Below, one piece after another: positions 1-9,269 of a stretch of DNA of 64,000 nucleotides (the first letter of the stretch is position 1; every line of letters starts with the position of its first letter). The translations under genes and the position numbers were made by a program. The notes beneath the pieces are model-generated. The model did not search any database, was not told where the DNA came from, and was given only the letters and a program-made list of their open reading frames with translations. The stretch is taken from assembly GCA_030407085.1 (NCBI GenBank), contig CM059585.1, positions 14,005,001 through 14,069,000 of the forward strand, in the 5' to 3' direction. The stretch comes from Trichopria drosophilae (taxonomy: Eukaryota; Arthropoda; Insecta; Hymenoptera; Diapriidae).

Positions 1-895
1 ACGCTTTAAAATGGCGTCATTTTGAACAAAATTTTTGTTCTTCAGTTCTAATACTTTATAAAATGTAAATACTTGCAATGCCAATTGATAAAAGAGGATT
101 TTTCAAATTCCAAATCACGAACCACTTACATAATTTTTCAAATTTAAAATGGCCGATACAATATGCCGCTAAAAAATGTGAAATTCTTATAAATTTACGT
201 ACAAATATGTATAAGGGGTTTTTTGAGATTACTGATCATAAATCTGATTATTAGATTTTCGAAATTCAAAATGACGAATCCAATATGGCTGTCAAAAAGT
301 TGAAATTGTTATGAATTTGTGTACAAAAAGCAGATGCGGGTTTTTGAGGTTCCTGATCAAGAATCTGTTGTCATCTTTTTGTTATGCAACATGGCCAGCC
401 CATTTGGGCTACTGACATGGTTTCTGGCTCCAAAAAATACTTCAGATTTGGCTACTGGCAAATCACACATAAATAAAAAGGAAGAATTCGTTGGTCAGTG
501 TGATGAGAGAAAAAAGTCTTCAACACTTTTCAAATTTTTTTCCACCATTCCAGTTCACCATTTTGAATTTCGAAACGCATCCAACAGATTTATAATCAGG
601 AAACTCAAAATCCCCCCTATACATATTTGTACGAAAATTTATAAAAAATTCAAATATTTGACCGCCATATCGAATCCTCCATTTTGAATTTCAACAATTT
701 TATTAATGATTCATAATCATCGATGTGGACATTCCTCTATATCTAATAGTAATGATCGATTGGATCTCAATTAAAAAAAGTACCTTTTGTGCTGTTTTTT
801 ACCATTTTGTGCACCTTATTGGAAAAACGTCTCACGATATTGGGAAATCCACTTCGGGTTAAGAAAGAGCAGACATGAAACTTATTAATTATATT
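1..895. mobile_element. Foldback element, truncated by window start (same family as 22651-24140)
   Basis: The left arm (about 60-400) and right arm (about 535-860) are rough inverted copies of each other. Both contain diverged copies of the ATGGCGGATCC-type module, for example 'AAAATGGCCGATACAATATG' near 149 and its complement near 660-690. The right end (about 820-880: 'TTGGAAAAACG', then 'AGAGCAGA..TGAAACTTAT') matches the right end of the element at 22651-24140, and the stretch at 80-150 matches that element's left arm, so both belong to one family. It is non-coding; the open frame at 319-687 spans the loop and reads like no protein. No target duplication can be seen because the left end lies outside the window. 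Confidence 0.6.
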
Positions 896-1102
896 GTATC
901 AACTTTAAAGTTGATGTTTTTAAACATTCTAAAACTAGTTTTATCAACCGGAATAAAGGAATTTATTGATTCCAAATTGAAATAAAAAACGATCCGATTG
1001 GTTATATTAAATTTTATAATAGAGTAAATATTTAATGTTTGCTATATTTTATTTCTTTATTTCGGGACATATGTAAATAAATACTATATTGTTAATTTCT
1101 AG

Positions 1103-1350
1103 ATTTATCAGGTTGCAGTCGAAGACGAGCTATGGAATTATTAGCCGAGGCCATAAAAAATCCAACAGCTTTCCCTGCAGTCAAATGTGAAAATTACGAA
1201 GCATTTAAAAAGGGCCAGTGTGAAGAGAGTAAAAATGTTGTATACTTAGGACCGAATGTTGACACCTCTCTGAAAGGAAACTATTACTTTGAAACCAATG
1301 CAAACCCACCCTATGGACTAGGCAGAGTGCATAAAAATGAATGGAAATAA
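1103..1350 (+). CDS. Terminal exon of a pancreatic-lipase-like (insect lipase / phospholipase A1 family) gene, partial
   Basis: A polypyrimidine-poor but plausible acceptor (TTTCTAG, ending at 1102) opens an exon read from its third base, with stop TAA at 1348-1350. The peptide begins DLSGCSRRRAMELLAEAI and ends with GNYYFETNANPPYG plus a short tail. This matches the C-terminal part of insect lipases of the pancreatic family: a conserved 'SG-C-S-x-x-RA...EAI' helix after the catalytic His, a Cys pair bridging a 'F..G.C' loop, and the 'GxYYxxTNxxPP' last strand. The catalytic Ser, Asp and His should lie in upstream exons outside the window. These proteins are usually secreted and hydrolyse acylglycerols or phospholipids; which substrate applies here cannot be told from this exon. 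An AATAAA follows 66 bases after the stop. The ATG at 1132 is internal, not a start. Confidence 0.82.
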
Positions 1351-1415
1351 GATTTATTATTTTTTGTTGTTGCCACATTCGAAACAAAATTACATAATCA
1401 ACTTAAGAAAAGTAT

Positions 1416-1421
1416 AATAAA
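1416..1421 (+). promoter_or_regulatory. Polyadenylation signal of the lipase gene
   Basis: AATAAA lies 66 bases downstream of the lipase stop codon. It is the first canonical hexamer after the stop and is placed as expected for a short 3' UTR. Confidence 0.5.
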
Positions 1422-2045
1422 CGTCACTAATTTATAATTTCCCGAAACTGAGTTTACGTATTCATTCCTTTGCCTTATCCTAACTTTAGTATACTGAATC
1501 CATAGTGTTAATTTACTAACTTAGTAAAATTTAATAAAAAATCGATGACGTACTCAAAATGTTTAAAAAATTTCATACAAAATTGAATTTGTTTCTTTTA
1601 CTTCACTCGGTTTCTTTGAGTATGAATAATTAATTTATGTGAATTTTATTAAGGCATTAATCATTTATTACGCCAAAAAACTGTACTAATTTCCAAAACT
1701 GTATTTATTTTAAATTATTTTATTTAATCAAGTATTTGTTTCAATAGATCAAAAATGTACTTGATTTCAAACGTAAACCTTAAATAAAAAAAAATTATTT
1801 CCAATTATTTTACAATAATCCCTAATCCACAATTGTGCACGATAAAATATCTTACGCTATTAGGCACTAATAATTTGTTATGTAACTTATAAAGTAAGTT
1901 GATTTAATTGCATACTTTTTTTGAGAAAAATTGTGTTCTTGCAGCATAGGTAACATTTTTCCATTGTGTCATGACACAAAATAAAATGTTAGAAATTCAA
2001 ACTTCAAGATGGCGGATTGAATATGGCGGCGAAACCATAACGGCG
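1422..2045. other. AT-rich intergenic stretch, nothing recognised
   Basis: No exon with plausible splice sites and no inverted repeat were seen. A single ATGGCGG-type motif pair ('AAGATGGCGGATTGAATATGGCGGCG', about 2006-2031) lies just left of the following MITE and belongs to the dispersed module described for the foldback elements. Confidence 0.5.
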
Positions 2046-2757
2046 AAGTAGAGTCCCGATATAATTGCATCTCGTTATATTTACGTCCCAGCGTATTTAC
2101 CTAGTACCGTCCCGTTATATTTGCCTGTCAGAGTCCCCCCCCCCTTGCGGACTGCGGCCCCAGGAAGGGCCTGTGGTGACATCACGAACACAACGCGAGC
2201 AGGAAAGTGGGAGACTAAACCTAAATACTGGTGGATCGATCAAGAAACACGTGAATAAATCCGAAGACGAAGCAAAAGGAAATTCCCCAATTAAAAATAC
2301 AATGATAATCCCCCCATGAACTTATAGTTGAAGACTGTACTTTATAAAACTACTTTATAATACTTGTTACTATTTCAAAATATTTTGCATATAAGCTATC
2401 TGATCTATCGTACCAAAAAATAATTAATTAGGTTTTTTTTTTAAGCATTGTTTTTCACCTACAATGAATAATAGCATAACACCCGCACAACTGCACACAA
2501 ACAACTGTACGCGATACACAAAATTATAAATGCTAACGAGATCTTCACAAACATGAAGCATGTTAGAAGTAGGTAGAAATTAGTTTTAAGGTCTTTTGTA
2601 TATTTTATTTCTTGAAATTTATTGTCAGAAATGAATAAAATTGAAATTTGAAAAAAAAAGTAGGAGAGTGGGAGAAGCAGCGTTCCCCTTCTTTGGATAA
2701 ATATACCGAGCCGGGAAGGTAAGGAATCGAACGGGAAAATATACCAGGACTGTACTG
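2046..2757 (+). mobile_element. CAGTAGAG-type MITE (family A, copy 1) interrupted by a retrocopy
   Basis: The left terminus AAGTAGAGTCCCGATATAAT and right terminus ATACCAGGACTGTACTG are inverted copies of the family A ends seen at 4668-4936 and 43047-43308; a TA follows the right end. The TA insertion site and CAGTAG ends fit non-autonomous Tc1/mariner-pogo (Tigger-like) elements. The interior (GC-rich 'GGAAGGGCCTGTGGTGAC', then 'GGAGAGTGGGAGAAGC') aligns with copy 2 except for an additional 447 bp at 2215-2661, described separately. Confidence 0.72.
2215..2661 (+). pseudogene. 5'-truncated processed retrocopy (mRNA 3' end) inside a MITE
   Basis: The insert interrupts family A and is flanked by a 14-bp direct repeat, AGGAAAGTGGGAGA (2201-2214) and AGGAGAGTGGGAGA (2662-2675), with one mismatch. 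It ends in a run of nine A (2651-2659) placed 11 bases after AATAAA (2634-2639). The first part reads as the end of a protein, ...EDEAKGNSPIKNTMIIPP followed by TGA (about 2317-2319), then about 310 bp of AT-rich sequence like a 3' UTR. Target duplication, poly(A) tail, hexamer and 5' truncation together are the hallmarks of LINE-type retroposition of a cellular mRNA. The source gene was not recognised. A SINE is an alternative, but no tRNA-like promoter boxes were seen. Confidence 0.62.
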
Positions 2758-3028
2758 TACTTCGAGTTCTGTGTAAACTTTGGAAACTGAACGAAGGTTA
2801 CGTATTCAATGAATTTATAATAATTTTATTAAAAATATAACTCTAATTATTACATTATAATCGTTTTATTATAAATAATTCACGAAAGTTTGTTTATAGT
2901 ATACTCGGCTAAACAAATGTTGGTTGATTTTACACGAAATTTACGCATAAAACTTATTTTGGACAAGTACTTGCTCTTGTATTTATAATTAAGAAATGTT
3001 TACAGTTACTGTCATAGCTTTGTATTCA

Positions 3029-3343
3029 ATTCGCCATGTTAAGTTCTGTGGGTGGCAACCCCACCGGCGACAAAATTAACTACTGAGAGGTATGTGACAC
3101 TAATCATATGGGAAAACGGGCTTATTTTGCGAATAGCTTTACAAACAGACATTTTTCGGTTGATATTACTGTTTCATCGTACGACATTTCAAAGACTAAA
3201 AGTAATTTGGAAATATCAGTTTGCTGGAAAAGCTATTCGCAAAATAAGCCCGTTTCCCCATATAAATAGTGTCACATATCCCCATCTCAGTAGTTTATTT
3301 TTTCGCCGGTGGAGTCGCGCGTAGCGGACTTAACAGGGCGAAT
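3029..3343. mobile_element. Hairpin MITE with arms of about 110 bp
   Basis: The sequence from ATTCGCCATGTTAAGT (3029) to ACTTAACAGGGCGAAT (ends 3343) folds almost completely on itself. The arms share CACCGGCGA, CTACTGAGA, TATGTGACACTA, ATATGGGGAAACGGG and CTTATTTTGCGAATAGCTTT, separated by a loop of about 85 bp. It is non-coding, and the open frame at 3052-3324 is the hairpin read through. A target duplication is not clear. If transcribed it would form a long double-stranded RNA. Confidence 0.75.
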
Positions 3344-4667
3344 ATCTTAAGTTATTTCGTAATAAACATCAATGCATGATGACCTCTGCCATCTGTCATC
3401 GGGACACCTCTCTATTTGTTTATAAGTGTCTAATACCAAAGTGTCTAATACCAAACACCAAAGCTCAGGTGGTTCGGATTCCACCTTCATAAACTGTCGG
3501 TCCCGTCGCGATTTAGTCCCACATGGGTTCAGAAAGGTCGACGTAAAATAATATTTAAAAAAAAAATGCTTGACGACATTTTGCTCAGACGTCGCAATTG
3601 TTAATAGTAGAATTGCTTTCTATCTCAATTTTTTAATTGCTCTTATTATATTTCTCGAGATGTGACATTTTCAGCCCATTTTGAAAATATCCAAACATTA
3701 CATTCATGAATGCACTTTAATGTCCATCGTCATCATTACTTGTCGTACATTATGGCATGTATTCATTATTTTATTACGGACATTAAAAACACGATGACGA
3801 CACGGAATCATAGAGAAAACAACGGGGGGACGATTGCGAGTTCATTTCCAGCCTTTCAGGAACGCCGGAGTGAATTAAGCCGTAACCAACGCTTCAATTA
3901 TTGGTCAATAAATAAGCATTGTGCTCTGACAGACATAGCGGTTTGAAAGGTGAGTAATGACGATCGAGCCTCGCACTGTTTATAGACGCCTTGAATACAT
4001 ATATCCGTTTTCATAAGGGAGCACAACTTCGAGTATGGCTTATACTTGTGAAAGAGACCCAAATCGAATACGACCCCCCGATTATAGGCTTCGTGACCCG
4101 GACCCCTCCCCCTTAATTCCGTTTGTTGACGCGAGAACCGCACGTGGGCATCGAAGGGGAACCCCCGTTTTTTCTCCCCCCGACGTGATCGACCGTATGG
4201 AAATAGATTACTGAAACAATCGGGGGAGAATTACATTTTGGATTATTTCTTCACAGCGGAACAACACCGATCTGCGCTTAATTCGCCGATCACGACCGGG
4301 AAGGCCCGAATTAACAACTTAACATCGCGTTCGGCAATCTTTTATTCCGTCGCACATGCAAGTACGCAATTGTGGAGTGGAATTACGTGCCCGATTCATT
4401 GTATGTAGGGTCTACCAAAATCGACGAATAATATTGCGCGAGATGATGCTGTATCTAATTTAAAATACAAAAGTTGATCCGATGTGTGTATTTCATGTCT
4501 GTGAAGGCGCCGCATCACCTATTAGAATCTCAAAAAATAATACCGTATTTATTAGTATCCAGCATAGTTCTATAATTCCTAATAGTATATCAGGTCATTT
4601 AAATTTCGAATTACTGCATAATTCATCAGACCTCTTGCCAAAAGCTGCATAAACTATTGAACTATAA
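3344..4667. other. Non-coding stretch with a GC-richer island
   Basis: No gene was recognised. A 15-bp unit GTGTCTAATACCAAA is repeated twice at about 3426-3455. From about 3790 to 4440 the base composition is clearly richer in GC than its surroundings (CCGGACCCCTCCCCC, GACGTGATCGACCG, CGATCACGACCGGGAAGGCC) without a sustained reading frame or inverted repeat. It could be a conserved regulatory region or an old unrecognised repeat. Confidence 0.4.
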
Positions 4668-4936
4668 TAGTAGAGTCCCGGTATAATTGGGTCTCGCTAT
4701 AATTTGCGTTCAAGCATATACTTGCCCGGTTTCGTCTTGTTATCTTTATCTGTCGCCGCTCCCTGTTTCCCCCACTTCCGGCTGGGGCCTCAGGAAGGGC
4801 CTGTTATGACGTCACTAGTGCAACGTGACTGAGGAGAGTAGGAGAAGCGGCGCTCCCCTTCTTTTGGTAAATATTTCGAAAAGGGAGGGGAAGGCGAGGA
4901 ACCATTTATGTAAATATACCAGAACTTTTCGGTATA
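4668..4936 (+). mobile_element. CAGTAGAG-type MITE (family A, copy 2)
   Basis: The left end (t)AGTAGAGTCCCGGTATAATT and right end AAATATACCAGAACTTTTCGGTA are diverged inverted copies. The body carries the family landmarks CAGGAAGGGCCTGTTATGACG and GGAGAGTAGGAGAAGCGGCG in order and without the retrocopy found in copy 1. It is about 270 bp, non-coding, and flanked by TA-like dinucleotides. Confidence 0.72.
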
Positions 4937-5288
4937 CAGGAAATAACTCTGGCAGTAGAACTAGATTAGATTAGATTACATGAATATACATAAATTCTTT
5001 AGGGTTGAGTGCATGCAAAATTCAAGTCGCAATACAAATATATAAATACAATGAAGCTGTAAAACAATATGATTACGCAACAAAACAATATTAACGTTTA
5101 AGACGAACGGATAACTGCCTATATATATAACAATAAATAATCACAGAGATTTACGATTCAAGTACGAATTGCCTTATACGGAAGTACGATTTTGCAAAAA
5201 AACAAAGTTTCTTGAGCTCATATAATTCATTAGAGGCAAGTAAAAAGGCTACACATGAAGTGATATGACGGTTTTTAAACACCTGACT

Positions 5289-5646
5289 CTATTGTAATCT
5301 TGATCTCGAGGGACGTGACATCGGACATTTACAAAAAATATGAATTAAAGTGTCCAATTCACCTAAGTTACATAACGTGCAAATTTCGGTCGGGTTATAT
5401 ATGTGGCGATAGTTGCCAATAACCAACGCTCGCGAGTGATTAGTAGCAGTTCGCAATTGAATACCCTGGCTTAAAAACGCATAAGGACAACGCGTAGGAT
5501 ACAAACTGTCGCGGCCATCGTAAAGCTGCCTAAAAATCGGTAACTGTACAGATTCAGAATTAAAGTAGCGCTGTAAATCACGATTGCGTTGTTCACAAGC
5601 AAAAGCGGCACAGGAATTAGCAGAACTATGATCAAAACCTATCGGG
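5289..5646 (-). pseudogene. Non-LTR retrotransposon fragment: C-terminal zinc-binding part of reverse transcriptase
   Basis: The minus-strand frame is open from about 5646 to a TAG at 5289-5291. It encodes a Cys/His cluster typical of the C-terminal end of insect non-LTR retrotransposon polymerases: TEICTLCNLGELDTLIHIF followed by CKCP, i.e. C-x2-C...H-x3-C-x-CP. Ahead of it is an arginine-rich region (RTATNHSRALVIGNYRH), also usual in that place. The upstream reverse transcriptase and endonuclease domains are missing, so this is a dead fragment. Its upstream edge abuts the Penelope-like fragment in another frame, so the two were either joined by insertion or lie side by side by chance. Confidence 0.6.
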
Positions 5647-6177
5647 AACTATAGAACTGTACTGGATGCTAATAAATGTGGTATTTATTTTTGAGATTCT
5701 AATAGTTGATATGAGACATCGATTACACACATCGAAATTACATAATTGGGTAAAATTTGTAATTATAGTACAGACATTTTCAAATATTATAAGCATTATG
5801 TTGATGCATTTTGAAAAAAGTTTTTCTTTACCTCTTATATATGTTCTTTTGGTGTTCTTACAATCTGTTCCTAGAAGTTTTCCGGTTTTCCCAATGTAGA
5901 CTTTTTCAGAAGTCATGCATGGAATTTGGTAGACGACGATGCTCATTTTTTCAAGCTTGTCCTTTAACGGTTTTACGCAAATCCTGTTTTGAAAAGACGC
6001 ACGCGTCTTTATTGTAACGTATTGAGTAGAACAAAATAGTGGAGCATTCCTTTGTAACGATGCACAAAAAAAATATACACTGGCAATGAGATAAATTTTA
6101 TAGGAAGATATCTTTAAAAAATAGGGAAAATTACTATTCTCCGATAGGGATTTTTGGACCGACTTGCAGAATAACAA
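5632..6177 (-). pseudogene. Penelope-like element remnant with GIY-YIG endonuclease motif
   Basis: The minus-strand frame carries KPLKDKLEKMSIVVYQIPC (about residues 92-110), then a degraded ...EKVYIGKTGKLL. In Penelope-like elements the GIY-YIG nuclease follows the reverse transcriptase and begins with a 'VVYxIPCxxCxxxYIGxTGRxL' block; the match here includes both the VYQIPC and YIGKTG halves. The second cysteine is replaced and the expected downstream EH and N-x-x-x-R positions are weak, so the protein is decayed. The upstream reverse transcriptase cannot be read in the neighbouring sequence. The ORFs on the opposite strand are shadows. Confidence 0.62.
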
Positions 6178-6689
6178 TGTTTCATAATTGAATAATAATT
6201 TTTACTACTCCAGAATTGGAATTCTTATTTCATTAAAATACCAGATACGGAAAAATATTGATATATAGCATAACTATGTAATATTTGTATCATAATAAAA
6301 TGATATTGTTTTAATTTTTATTTATTCGTGTTTATTTTTTTTATTTGTTTTATAGCTTAACGCATTTTCTCTATGTTTGCTATATTTTTGTTCTTCGTCT
6401 AAGTTATTTAGATAAAACAACAAAAAATCGTTAATTTCGATTAGGCATTAGATTTTTTACACTCCAATCGGTAAAATAATAGCACACTATGCCATTACAC
6501 GAACAAGAGCCATTAATACTGTATGATACCTTCGGCTGCCCGCACATGCATTCTATCTACTTTTGAGGGAATAAAAAGTAATTTTTGTAATGAGACCCGC
6601 AATGGAGCACAACATGCACGCCTGACGGCGATAAACTCATCTAGATTACAGGAATCTAGGTGTTGACACGTAAACATTTATGAAATTTA

Positions 6690-7193
6690 CACTGAGAGAA
6701 ATTATTTACTAATACTTAATGTAAGCTAATTGACTCATGAAAAATGTAAGCTAATTTCAAGGCTCTTACATTAACTGTAAAGTTATAACAGTAACTGTAA
6801 AGTAAAAAACGACAGGTAACTTTCAGATGAAAACACCAGCACTTTCCAGCAGGTCAGCAATGTTATTGTATATTAACTCGTATATTTTAATATTAAATGT
6901 AAATTCTGCAGTTTGAACTGCGCATATCAACAACGCGTCGAAAAATTCGCAGAAAATCGAATGACTGCGCGTGTGTATGTTTGTTTACCTCTGTTTCGGA
7001 GAAATATGGCACGTAATGATCCCGGAATTCATATTTAAAATTCTTATATTAACTATTAGCGTAACAAATTTAACAGAATCTTAAATTATGGTAACTTTCG
7101 GATAAAGTACCTTACCTTAAGATCAAAATCTAAATTCTGCTAGCTTTACTATGAAGCTATTACGATAACTGTAAACAAACATTGCTCTCAGTG
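6690..7193. mobile_element. CACTGAGA-ended non-autonomous element
   Basis: It opens with CACTGAGAGAAATTATTTAC and closes with AACATTGCTCTCAGTG, giving a terminal inverted repeat of about 12 bp (CACTGAGAGmAA). The interior has several copies of a 'TAACTGTAAAGT' motif in both orientations and no coding frame. The ends resemble those of the element at 14358-15543. Confidence 0.55.
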
Positions 7194-7804
7194 ATATACA
7201 ATGCTCTTGCAGAAAAGAGCCTCTTTAAGCTCCATACAAAAAATGCCCCTTTTTCGTACCTCGAATATTCAAACTTTTTTTATGCCAATTGGTTACATAT
7301 GATGACCCAATAATCCCTGCAAAATTTCAAAGTGAGCATATGCCCCGTTTCGGAAATAGGAGGGGTCAAAGTTGACCATGTCCAATAAGAAATGTACATC
7401 AATTTCACATTTATACTTGAATAATAATATTTAAAAAAATCAGACGATATGATTCTTTACTGAATTTTGGCTTCTGATTACGAATCTGAAGTCAGATTTA
7501 AAAAATTCGAAATGGCGGCCGACTTTCATGAAAATTGATCTAATTTGCCTAAAAAATATTACTCGGGGGTTTTTGGGGTCGCTGATTACGAATCTGAAGA
7601 CAGATTTTAAAAATTCAAAATGGCGGATCCGATATGGCGGACGACTTTTATGAAAATCGATCTAATTTGCCTAAAAATTATTACTCGGGGGTTTTCGGGG
7701 TCGCTGATTGCGAATCTGAAGTCAGATTTTAAAAATTCAAAATGGGAGATCCCAAATGGCGGACGACTTTTAAAAAATAAAATACAATTCGCTAGGAAAC
7801 ACGT

Positions 7805-8070
7805 TAAAGTTTAACAAAGGTAAGAGCAATACTCCAACCAAGGCAAGTTGTAATAATCCAACCGGTAAATGTAAGAGTGTAAAATCCAACCAACAACGGC
7901 AAGATGTAATAATCCGACCTGCAAAGGTAAGATTGTAAAATCCAACCAACAAACGTAAGATGTAATAATCCGACCAGCAAAGGTAAGATCGTATAATCCA
8001 ACCAACATCGGCAAGTTGTAAAAATCCAACCACCAAAGGCAAGATGCAATACTCCAACCAAGGCAAGATA
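7805..8070. repeat. Minisatellite, unit about 29-30 bp
   Basis: About nine imperfect copies of a unit like GGTAAGATTGTAAAATCCAACCAACAA. Because the period is close to a multiple of three and the unit lacks stops on the minus strand, all three minus frames stay open; the resulting 85-102-residue ORFs are artefacts of the repeat. Confidence 0.85.
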
Positions 8071-8079
8071 GTTTTATTT

Positions 8080-8335
8080 TATCACATTCGGAAGCAAACG
8101 ATTCAAATATGATGTACAATGAAATGGAAATAAATGAAACGCTGAACTGCTGATAGTCTTTTGTTTCTAGGGTTTTTCAATACAGACTGAAATCTTTTAT
8201 AAATTCGAGATTTTGAACACTAAAAAGTTACTTTTATTTGATCACATTCGCAAGCCCACGATTCAAATAAAATGTCTTAAACGACGCATAAAAACTTTGA
8301 TTGTTTTTAGTTTGTTTTTTGTTTCCTATGCAGGG
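8080..8335 (+). repeat. Two direct copies of a block of about 100 bp, offset about 148 bp
   Basis: 'ATCACATTCG(G/C)AAGC..ACGATTCAAAT' occurs at about 8089 and about 8240, each followed by a similar AATG...TTTTTAG/TCTTTTGTTTCC stretch. The duplication lies inside the foldback element. Confidence 0.6.
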
Positions 8336-9059
8336 TAAAAACAGATTTAATGCAGCGGCAAAGAAAGCTTAGTGCCTTTTCAATATCAATTCAACGATAG
8401 ATTCGACTTCATAGACTACAGAAACCTTAAGCTGACGAGTTTCAAACAAATTGCATTACATTTTTCAAAATTCATCAGCTATATTGGACCTGCGGTTTGA
8501 ATTTTAAAAAACTAACATCCGGTTCGTAATCAGCGATCCCTAAAACACCTTACATCTTATTTTTGGGCAAATTGGATGGATTTTCAGAAAAGTCATCCGC
8601 TATATTAGATCCGCCATTTTGAATTTTGAAAATCTGACTTCAGATTCGTAATCAGCAGCCAAAAATCTGTAAAGAACCATATCGTCTGATTTTTTAAATA
8701 TTATTATTCGAGTATAAATGTGAAATTGATGTACATTTTTTTATTGGACACGGTCAACTTTGACCTCTCATCTTTTCCGAAACGGGGCATATGATCACTT
8801 TGAAATTTTGCTGGAATTATTGGGTCATCATATCTAACATAAAAAAAGTTTGAATATTCAAAGTACGAAAAAGGGGCATTTTTGTGTGGAGCTTAGGCTC
8901 TTTTAATGCAAATTTTAATCGATTAGCAATTTAGTGTAATAAGTAGCGGTTAAATATACACAATTAAGTAGTACAATTATAAATTCTATGAATCTTTTAC
9001 TGAATTTTATTACAGGAAATGCATTGTCAGCTGTTTTAACTACATTGAAATAATTACAA

Positions 9060-9269
9060 TAATAGCTGATATGTAGTTGACAAACTATTGAACACCGTTT
9101 CTACTGAATGTAATATGCGCTGTAGAACTAGACCATCTATGAAACGAATATTTGAGGTGCCCAAATACGAGATTGACTGAAGGTAAATGAGTACGGAATT
9201 TTTAGCCACTGGCGCAGTATATGTATATGCTACGGCCATACATATATACAATGTATATTATACATATAT
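9060..9269 (+). repeat. Left remnant of the splice-site-like repeat array
   Basis: This segment matches the units at 11800-12260: 'GAATATTT(c/g)AGGTGC', 'AAATACGAGATTGACTGAAGG', then a TATATAC-rich tail. It is separated from the rest of the array by the element at 9270-11265. Confidence 0.6.

Larger units (their letters stand above)
7213..8918. mobile_element. Foldback element with arms of about 320 bp
   Basis: Left arm (about 7217-7530) and right arm (about 8590-8913) are inverted copies: AGCTCCATACAAAAAATGCC pairs with the complement of the right end, and CGGGGCATATG, TTGAATATTC and ATCAGACGATATGG recur in both. The arms run inward into the ATGGCGGATCC module (7490-7760, direct, about 110-bp period; 8600-8660, inverted). 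The central part holds a minisatellite (7805-8070) and a duplicated block (8080-8335). It is non-coding. No clear target duplication. Confidence 0.72.

Noticed and set aside
7804..8119. Three overlapping minus-strand ORFs of 85-102 codons
   Set aside because: They are the three frames of a minisatellite with a period of about 30 bp; no start context, splice sites or protein character.
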